Shown in pieces: positions 58,195 to 64,000 of a stretch of DNA of 64,000 nt. The position numbers and the translations under genes were made by a program. The stretch is from Variovorax paradoxus (GTDB taxonomy: Bacteria > Pseudomonadota > Gammaproteobacteria > Burkholderiales > Burkholderiaceae_C). Where the stretch lies: the NCBI RefSeq assembly GCF_000834655.1, contig NZ_JXQQ01000132.1, positions 1 through 64,000 on the forward strand, read 5' to 3'. Every line of letters starts with the position of its first letter. The first letter of the stretch is position 1. Under the pieces are notes generated by a model. It saw only the letters and a list, made by a program, of their open reading frames with translations, was not told the DNA's origin and searched no databases.

Positions 58195-59895
58195 TCAATC
58201 GGGGCGCAGCGTGCGCAGTGCGGCGTCGAAGGCGGGGTTGCCGCGGCGCAGGTCGGCGACGATGCGGCCTTGCTGCATGCACACGAGGCGGTCGGCGAGC
58301 GCGGCCTCGCGGCGCAGGTGCGTGGCGATCACGAGCGTGCGGCCATCGGCGTAACGGGCGAGGCGCTGCAGCACGTCGTGCGCGACAAAGGCGTCGAGCG
58401 CTTCGGTGGGTTCGTCGAGCAGCCAGAGCGGCACGGGGCGCAGCAACAGGCGGGCCAGCGCGAGGCGGCGCGACTGGCCGCCCGAGAGGCCGAGGCCGCC
58501 TTCGCCGAGGCGGGTGTCCAGGCCCGTCTTGAGGGCGCGGACGTCGTCTTCGAGGCCGGCTGCGTGCAGCGCGGACCAGAGCTGTTCGTCGGTGGCCTCG
58601 GGGTCGGCGAGCCGGAGGTTGTCGCGCAGGCTGTCCTGGAACAGCTCGGTGCGCTGGGTCAGCAGGCACGGCGGCTGTGCGCTCGCGCTGCCGGACTGCG
58701 GAGCGATCTCGCCGGCGATCACGCCGAGCAATGTCGACTTGCCGGCGCCGCTTGCGCCGATCAGTGCGACCCGCTCGCCTGGGGTCACGGTCAACGACAC
58801 GTCGTTCAACACCTGGATGGGGCTGCCGGCGTGCGCGAGCGAGACATGGCTCACGCGCAATGCGTCGGATGGCGCTTCATTGACGGTTGCCGGCCTTTCT
58901 ACCTCTGTCGCCATGCGGGGTGCGAGACGGCGCACCGCGAGCCAGGTCCGTCCTGCATCGAGCGCGCCGCGCCGCAGTGCCGCGAAGGGCTCGGTCGCCG
59001 TGAGCGCCACCAGCAATGCGAGCGCCGCCGCGGGTGCGCCGATCGCGCCCTCGCCCGCCAGCAGGCCCACTGCGAGCAGCACACCGACGAGCGTGACGGT
59101 GCCCGCGCTGCTGTAGGCGATGCCGGCTGCGGTTTCGAGGCGGTTCAATGCGAGGTCGGCCTTGGCCAGATGCCGGTCCGCGTTCATGAGGGCTTCGTGC
59201 TGTGCATCGATGCGCCCTGCCATGACCAGGTCGGTCTGGCCGGCCACGAGGTCGACAGCGCGGGCGCGCAACGCCTCGATGGCATGGGCGCGATGCACCG
59301 CGGGTCGCCGGGCGCGCCGCGCGACAAGCAATGCAATGCCCCAGCCGACGGCGACGAGCCAGAGCATCAGCAGCACGCCCATGCCGACGTGCATGAAGCC
59401 CAGCACCACGCCCGCCAGCAGCGCGGCCCCCAGGGCTGCGGCGGCAGGCACCAGGAGGCGCAGGTAGAGCGATTCGAGCGCGTCGATGTCGGCCGTGAGG
59501 CGGAACAGCAGGCGCGCCGGGCGCATCAGCAATGCGCGCGCCGCCTGGGGGCGCGCCCAGCCTCGGAAGAGCCGCACGCGCAGCGCGGCGAGCACGGCGA
59601 AGGTCGCATCGTGCGTGACGAGCCGCTCGCCATAGCGCGACGCCGTGCGGCCGAGCGCCAGCAGGCGAATGCCGGCCGAGGGCGCGAACACGTCGAAGGT
59701 GAATGCCGTTGCCGCGTGCAGGCCGGCCAGCGCGGTCGCGGTGATGAACCAGCCCGAGAGGCCCAGCAGCGCCATGCCCGCGAGCACCGTGACGGCGGCC
59801 AGCAGGCCGCCCCAGAGCAAGGGGCTCGGCTGCGACGCCAGGAAGGGGCGCAGCACGAGGCGCAGGTCGCGCCAATGGTTCGCGGCGATGGTCAT
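58195..59895 (-). CDS. cydC: Thiol reductant ABC exporter subunit CydC
   Basis: The 566-aa protein has an N-terminal six-helix ABC exporter domain and a C-terminal ATPase: Walker A GASGAGKSTLL, signature LSGGQSRRLALAR, Walker B LWLLDEPTEALD and H-loop IATHLRRE. CydDC exports cysteine and glutathione and is needed to assemble cytochrome bd. The ATG overlaps the cydD stop by 4 bases. Location next to cydAB identifies it over other exporters. Confidence 0.93.
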   Translation of the reverse strand: MTIAANHWRDLRLVLRPFLASQPSPLLWGGLLAAVTVLAGMALLGLSGWFITATALAGLHAATAFTFDVFAPSAGIRLLALGRTASRYGERLVTHDATFAVLAALRVRLFRGWARPQAARALLMRPARLLFRLTADIDALESLYLRLLVPAAAALGAALLAGVVLGFMHVGMGVLLMLWLVAVGWGIALLVARRARRPAVHRAHAIEALRARAVDLVAGQTDLVMAGRIDAQHEALMNADRHLAKADLALNRLETAAGIAYSSAGTVTLVGVLLAVGLLAGEGAIGAPAAALALLVALTATEPFAALRRGALDAGRTWLAVRRLAPRMATEVERPATVNEAPSDALRVSHVSLAHAGSPIQVLNDVSLTVTPGERVALIGASGAGKSTLLGVIAGEIAPQSGSASAQPPCLLTQRTELFQDSLRDNLRLADPEATDEQLWSALHAAGLEDDVRALKTGLDTRLGEGGLGLSGGQSRRLALARLLLRPVPLWLLDEPTEALDAFVAHDVLQRLARYADGRTLVIATHLRREAALADRLVCMQQGRIVADLRRGNPAFDAALRTLRPD

Positions 59896-61577
59896 GCGGC
59901 GCGCTCCAGCGCCTGCGCGTCGAGGCTGATCGTGCGGTGCATGCGCGCGGCCAGCACGGGATCGTGCGTTGCGACGATCAGCGTCTTGCCTCGGGCCAGG
60001 GTGACGAGTGCGTCGGCCACGCGCCCGGCGGTTTCGGTGTCCAGGTGCGCGGTGGGCTCGTCGACCAGCAGCAGGTCCGCATGCGGATGGACGGCGATGC
60101 GTGCCAGCGCGAGCCGCACTGCTTCCCCGCCCGAGAGGCCGCTGCCGCCCTCGCCCAGCGCCGTGGCGGGATGGGCCTGCGCCACGGTGTCGAGCAATGC
60201 GAAGCGCATCGCGGCGGCGACCTGTGGCGTGTCGATGTCTGCGCGTCCCAGCGCCACGTTGGCTTCTATCGATCCGGCGAACACGTGCGGCTTCTGGCCC
60301 ATCCACGCCATGCGCTGCCGGAGGGCGCTCACGGTGCGGTCGGACAGCGGCACGCCGCCGATGGAGATTTCGCCGCCGGCCGCGGGCAGCAGTCCGGCGA
60401 GCAGCGACAGCAAGGCCGTCTTGCCCGAGCCGCTCGCGCCGGTGATCGCAACGTGCTCGCGGGCCGCGACGCGAAGGTCGCAGCCATGGAACAGCTCCTG
60501 CTCGCCAGGCCAGGCAAAGCGGAGCCCATGAACCGCGACGACAGGCGCGGCACCGGCGGCTCCGGCCGTCGCGCGGACGGACGTGTTGGCACCGGGCAGC
60601 GGCACCTCGCTGCGTTGAAGTTGTTCGAGCGACTGCAGCGCCGCCTCGCCCGCGGCGCGGTCGTGCCAGACGGCCGAGAGCTCCCGCAGCGGCTCGAAGA
60701 ACGCCGGCGCGAGCAACAGCACGAAGAGGCCTTCACCGAGACTCAACTGACGGCCCCAGGCGCCGAAGCCCAGCGTGCCCAGCAGGTGAAAGCCCACGTA
60801 CGCCGCCACCATCGCGACGCCGAGCGCCGAGAACAACTCGAGCAGCGCCGACGAGAGGAAGGCGATGCGCAGCACTGCCATCGTCCGCTCACGCAGCGAC
60901 TGCGCGGCCTCGCCCAAGCGGACGGCCGTTGCATCCACCGCACCGAGCGCGCGCAGCGTGGCCAGGCCCCGCAGGCGGTCGAGCAGGAATGCGTTCATGC
61001 CGCCCATCTCGACCATCTGCGCCTCGCTCGCGGCCTTGGCGCGCCAGCCGACGATGGCCATGAAAAGCGGGATCAGCGGGGCCGCGACCAGGAGCACCAG
61101 TGCAGCGATCCACGAGAGACTGGCGACCGCGACGACGATGACCGCGGGCACCACCATCACGCGCCAGCGCGCCGGTTGGTAGCGCACCAGGTACGGCACG
61201 AGCGCTTCGGCCTGCTCGGCGAGCACGCTGGCGGCCTGGCCGGAAGGCGTGCGGCTTCGGTCGAGCGGCGAACTGGCCGCGAGCGCCGAAGCGGCTTGCG
61301 CGCGCAGTGTCGTCAGCTGCGCTCTTGCGCGGGTGAAAGTCCGGCGTGCGCCCCAGGCCTCGCAAACCGCGCGGAGCAATCCGAGCAGCAGGATGCCGAG
61401 TGCGGGCAACTGCACCGCCGGCAGGCCTTGTCCCGAAGCCAGTCCCTGCACCGCCATCGCGAGCAATGCTGCCTGCGGGACCCAGAAAAGCGCAGCGGCG
61501 CCCTGTACCACGCTGCCGACGTCAGGCGACGCAAATGCCTGCAACGGCAATCGTGGGGGCGGCGTGTGCTGGGTCAT
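59892..61577 (-). CDS. cydD: Thiol reductant ABC exporter subunit CydD
   Basis: The 561-aa partner of CydC has a membrane domain (GLASGQGLPAVQLPALGILLL, VMVVPAVIVVAVASLSWIAALVLLVAAPLIPL spans) and ATPase motifs ITGASGSGKTALL, LSGGEAVRLALAR, LLLVDEPTAHLD and VATHD. It is the first gene of cydDCABX; all five genes read leftward with overlaps or short gaps. A palindrome sits 17 bp before the start. Confidence 0.93.
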   Translation of the reverse strand: MTQHTPPPRLPLQAFASPDVGSVVQGAAALFWVPQAALLAMAVQGLASGQGLPAVQLPALGILLLGLLRAVCEAWGARRTFTRARAQLTTLRAQAASALAASSPLDRSRTPSGQAASVLAEQAEALVPYLVRYQPARWRVMVVPAVIVVAVASLSWIAALVLLVAAPLIPLFMAIVGWRAKAASEAQMVEMGGMNAFLLDRLRGLATLRALGAVDATAVRLGEAAQSLRERTMAVLRIAFLSSALLELFSALGVAMVAAYVGFHLLGTLGFGAWGRQLSLGEGLFVLLLAPAFFEPLRELSAVWHDRAAGEAALQSLEQLQRSEVPLPGANTSVRATAGAAGAAPVVAVHGLRFAWPGEQELFHGCDLRVAAREHVAITGASGSGKTALLSLLAGLLPAAGGEISIGGVPLSDRTVSALRQRMAWMGQKPHVFAGSIEANVALGRADIDTPQVAAAMRFALLDTVAQAHPATALGEGGSGLSGGEAVRLALARIAVHPHADLLLVDEPTAHLDTETAGRVADALVTLARGKTLIVATHDPVLAARMHRTISLDAQALERAA

Positions 61578-61594
61578 TCCTTAATTTTGCGTAT

Positions 61595-61612
61595 TTTCAG
61601 TATTTACTGAAA
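61595..61612. promoter_or_regulatory. Palindrome in the cydD promoter region
   Basis: TTTCAGTATTTACTGAAA has perfect 8-bp arms around TT. It lies 17-35 bp before the cydD start in an AT-rich patch that is unusual for this window, so it probably overlaps the promoter. It does not match the FNR/Anr box TTGAT-N4-ATCAA. A dimeric repressor site is the simplest reading. Confidence 0.55.
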
Positions 61613-61755
61613 TTTCCACAATCATACCGAAGATGAAAGACACTGACGAGCCCGCAGCCTGCGCGCTCCGAAGCGCAAGCGCAACCATCCAAAGGAAGAA
61701 ATCGGCCTCACACCTGCGATGGGGTGGCGCCGGCGGCTGCTCGCTTGCGCGAACG

Positions 61756-62913
61756 CTAATGCGAAACGACTAGCCCGCTGACCAGCAATGCCGCGAACAG
61801 CGCGAACACGGCGCGCCACGATGCCGGGCGCACCTCCACCCAGCGGTACAGCAGCGCCGCCGCGCCCACCGAGAGGCCGAAGGTCGCCACCATGCCCAGC
61901 AGGTCGACCCACGGCCCGTGCGGCGCGAGGTTTGCGACGAGGGCATTCATGGCCAGAAGCACCGGGAAGTGGATCAGGAACAGCGAATACGACATGCGCC
62001 CCAGCCGCTGCAACGGCACCGCCGCCACCGGCCACTTCGCGGGCGACAGCCAGCGGTGGTGCTGCGCAACGGCAATCAGCAGCGCAGTCACCAGGGCCGT
62101 TGCGATGCGGCTGCGCCATTCGATGGCCAGCGCCCCTGCCCCGATCAGGAACAACAGCGCGACCGCGCCCTGCCAGGTGCTGGGCCGCGTCGCGCGGCCG
62201 ATCCAGAACACCAGCATGCCCAGGCCGTAGGCGCCGAAGAAATACAGCGCCGTGTCGTCCAGCGCGGCAATGCGATTGAAAAGCACCAGCGAAGTCACCG
62301 CCAGTGCGAGCACCAACAGCACCGGCGTCCAACGCGACGACGGATTGGCAGTGCCCGGCGTCGGCGGGCTCAGCATGGCTGGAAGCCCCACGAGCATCAG
62401 CGCCAGCGCGAAGAGCTGGAAATCGATGGCCACGTACCAGACGCCGGTCGACAGCGACTCGTAGCCCAGCAGGTCCTGCAGCAGCAGCCCATGCGCGAAC
62501 AGCTGGCCGATGGTCGGCGATGCCGGCACCACGTCTTCATCGAGCCAGGGCCGCACCAGCGCGGCCACCAGCACGCAGACGGTGAGCGCGGCCAGGTACG
62601 GCATCACCAGCCGACCGTAGCGCTGCAGGATGCGCGCGATGGGACGGTCCACGCGCAGCAAGCCGTCGGGCGCGAGGCTCGCCGCCGCGAGAAACCCCGC
62701 GATCACGAGGAACACCTGCACCGCGAGCCGGCCGTCGTCTGCGAGCCAGCCGAAGAAGTCGGGTGCGAGGCCGTAGGCACCCGCGGGCATCGGCCCGTAG
62801 CGCGACAGATGGTGGCCCACGATCACCGCGCAGGCGATGCCCTTCGCCGCGTCGAGCAGCGGCATGCGCCCTGCCTGCATGGGCAAGGGCGGGGACACGA
62901 TGGCTGAAGCCAC
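61756..62913 (-). CDS. Acyltransferase-3 family membrane protein
   Basis: The 385-aa protein belongs to the OafA/YrhL-type acyltransferase-3 family: LLDAAKGIACAVIVGHHLSRYG near the N-terminus (conserved His), VQVFLVIAGFLAAASL, and LGRMSYSLFLIHFPVLLAMN late. About ten transmembrane segments are visible. These enzymes O-acylate sugars or lipids at the inner membrane. Starts at 62880 and 62865 are also possible. It lies 13 bases after the nitronate monooxygenase gene on the same strand. Confidence 0.87.
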   Translation of the reverse strand: MASAIVSPPLPMQAGRMPLLDAAKGIACAVIVGHHLSRYGPMPAGAYGLAPDFFGWLADDGRLAVQVFLVIAGFLAAASLAPDGLLRVDRPIARILQRYGRLVMPYLAALTVCVLVAALVRPWLDEDVVPASPTIGQLFAHGLLLQDLLGYESLSTGVWYVAIDFQLFALALMLVGLPAMLSPPTPGTANPSSRWTPVLLVLALAVTSLVLFNRIAALDDTALYFFGAYGLGMLVFWIGRATRPSTWQGAVALLFLIGAGALAIEWRSRIATALVTALLIAVAQHHRWLSPAKWPVAAVPLQRLGRMSYSLFLIHFPVLLAMNALVANLAPHGPWVDLLGMVATFGLSVGAAALLYRWVEVRPASWRAVFALFAALLVSGLVVSH

Positions 62914-62926
62914 GGCCGATGGGCGC

Positions 62927-63889
62927 TCAGAGCGCCAGCCGCTGCCTTGCTTCCTGGTATTCGCGCTTGAGCTTCTCGATGAAGGCCGCGGCGCTGGCCA
63001 CTTCGGTCACTGCGCCGATGCCCTGGCCCGAGCCCCAGATGTCTTTCCAGGCCTTGGCCTTGCTGCCGTCGCCGCTGGCGAAATTCATGGTCTTGAGATC
63101 GCCCTCGGGCAGGTTGGCCGGGTCCATGCCGGCCTTGACGATGCTGGGCGCGAGGTAGTTCCCGTGCACGCCGGTGAAGAGGTTCGAATAGACGATGTCG
63201 TCGGAGCTGCAGTCGACGATGGCCTGCTTGTATTCGTCGCTCGCACGCGCCTCTTCGGTGGCGATGAAGGCGGTGCCGATGTAGGCGAAGTCCGCGCCCA
63301 TGGCCTGCGCCGCTAGCACCGCGCCGCCGGAGGCGATGGAGCCCGACAGCGCGATCGGGCCGTCGAACCACTGGCGGATTTCCTGCACCAGCGCGAATGG
63401 GCTCTTCACGCCCGCATGGCCGCCGGCACCGGCCGCCACGGCGATGATGCCGTCGGCGCCCTTCTCGATCGCCTTCTGCGCGAACTTGTTGTTGATGATG
63501 TCGTGCAGCGTCACGCCGCCATAGCTGTGCACCGCGTCGTTCACGTCGGTGCGCGCGCCCAGCGAGGTGATGACGATCGGGACCTTGTACTTCACGACCA
63601 TCTCCATGTCGTGCTCCAGGCGGTCGTTGCTCTTGTGCACGATCTGGTTGATGGCGAACGGCGCGGCAGGCTTGTCGGGGTTGGCCTTGTTGTACGCGGC
63701 GAGTTCTTCGGTGATCTCGATCAGCCACTCTTCCAGCTGCGCCGCGGGGCGCGCGTTGAGCGCGGGCATCGAGCCGACCACGCCGGCCTTGCATTGCGCG
63801 ATCACGAGCTTGGGGTTGCTGATGATGAACAGCGGCGAGCCGATGATCGGCAGCGGCAGGTTCGCCAGGACGGGGGGCAGCTTGGACAT
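62927..63889 (-). CDS. Nitronate monooxygenase / NPD-type FMN enzyme
   Basis: The 320-aa TIM-barrel flavoprotein has LPIIGSPLFIISNPKLVIAQ, GIIAVAAGAGGHAGVKSPFALV with the conserved HAG, and SGSIASGGAVLAAQAMGADFAYIGTAF. That is the nitronate monooxygenase (2-nitropropane dioxygenase) family, which oxidises nitronates; some members are enoyl reductases. The start is supported by GGAG. It reads leftward into the acyltransferase gene. Confidence 0.9.
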   Translation of the reverse strand: MSKLPPVLANLPLPIIGSPLFIISNPKLVIAQCKAGVVGSMPALNARPAAQLEEWLIEITEELAAYNKANPDKPAAPFAINQIVHKSNDRLEHDMEMVVKYKVPIVITSLGARTDVNDAVHSYGGVTLHDIINNKFAQKAIEKGADGIIAVAAGAGGHAGVKSPFALVQEIRQWFDGPIALSGSIASGGAVLAAQAMGADFAYIGTAFIATEEARASDEYKQAIVDCSSDDIVYSNLFTGVHGNYLAPSIVKAGMDPANLPEGDLKTMNFASGDGSKAKAWKDIWGSGQGIGAVTEVASAAAFIEKLKREYQEARQRLAL

Positions 63890-63982
63890 GGTGTCTCCGG
63901 GAGATGGGATCGGTTTTATAAGAGAGGGAGGCCCGCGCCGCCGGTCAGATGGGCGACACCGACTGCGGGCGGGCCGTGGGGC

Positions 63983-64000
63983 TCAGAACGCGTCGAGCGC
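63983..64000 (-). CDS. Possible C-terminal codons of a gene entering from the right edge
   Basis: Reading leftward from the right edge, the frame GCG CTC GAC GCG TTC TGA gives ALDAF and a stop. It is consistent with the end of another leftward gene, but six codons prove nothing on their own. The 93 bases between it and the nitronate monooxygenase start hold that gene's ribosome-binding site. Confidence 0.25.
   Translation of the reverse strand, partial: ALDAF

Overview
The window looks like a chromosomal segment of a high-GC betaproteobacterium, most likely a Comamonadaceae member close to Variovorax. This is inference, drawn from the strong G/C third-position bias, two Bug/TctC-type binding proteins, the Tat-exported DUF1501 protein beside a DUF1800 lipoprotein, the shikimate/protocatechuate gene set, and dispersed GC-rich intergenic repeats. 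No RNA genes, insertion sequences, phage genes or CRISPR arrays were seen.

Layout. 1-204 is the end of an alpha/beta hydrolase. 329-11558 is signalling: a 957-aa winged-helix/ATPase/TPR regulator, then a leftward run of a 1734-aa pseudokinase/AAA/GAF/histidine-kinase hybrid, a FixJ-type regulator, a receiver-only regulator and a second histidine kinase, closed by a strong bidirectional terminator at 3632-3659. 11945-15745 holds an exported hydrolase and the DUF1501/DUF1800 pair. 15855-26582 is a shikimate-to-protocatechuate-to-3-oxoadipate cluster: two AroE-like dehydrogenases, pcaB, pcaC, an MFS exporter-like gene, pcaD, a QuiC-type dehydroshikimate dehydratase, an MHS-family importer and a divergent IclR regulator. 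One identical 15-bp sequence lies in both control regions of this cluster. 27299-31694 carries two tricarboxylate-type binding proteins and a TctD/TctE-like two-component system.

31714-34010 contains small proteins of unknown function and a truncated DUF2846 gene. 34134-38159 is a fructose-type ABC transporter (frcB, frcC, frcA) with a ROK regulator as last gene. 38240-38700 is a broken aspartate 4-decarboxylase-like gene. 38714-41246 holds aroC, an MFS gene and a small protein. 41294-45495 is an ECF42-type sigma factor locus: ArsR regulator, SRPBCC protein, sigma factor, two DGPF (YciI-like) proteins and an MFS gene broken by an internal deletion. A sequence fitting the ECF42 promoter pattern sits just upstream of the first DGPF gene.

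45643-47837 has a cupin, a DUF2167 protein and a site-2 protease. 47852-53195 is an acyl-CoA degradation operon (ligase, SCP-x thiolase, two MaoC-type proteins, SDR, enoyl-CoA hydratase/isomerase) with a divergent AraC regulator. 54390-61577 holds a GbsR-type regulator and the whole cytochrome bd set in the order cydD, cydC, cydA, cydB, cydX; the 49-codon cydX is easily missed. The window ends with an acyltransferase-3 protein and a nitronate monooxygenase. Many neighbours overlap by 4 bases (ATGA or GTGA), so most clusters are probably translationally coupled operons.
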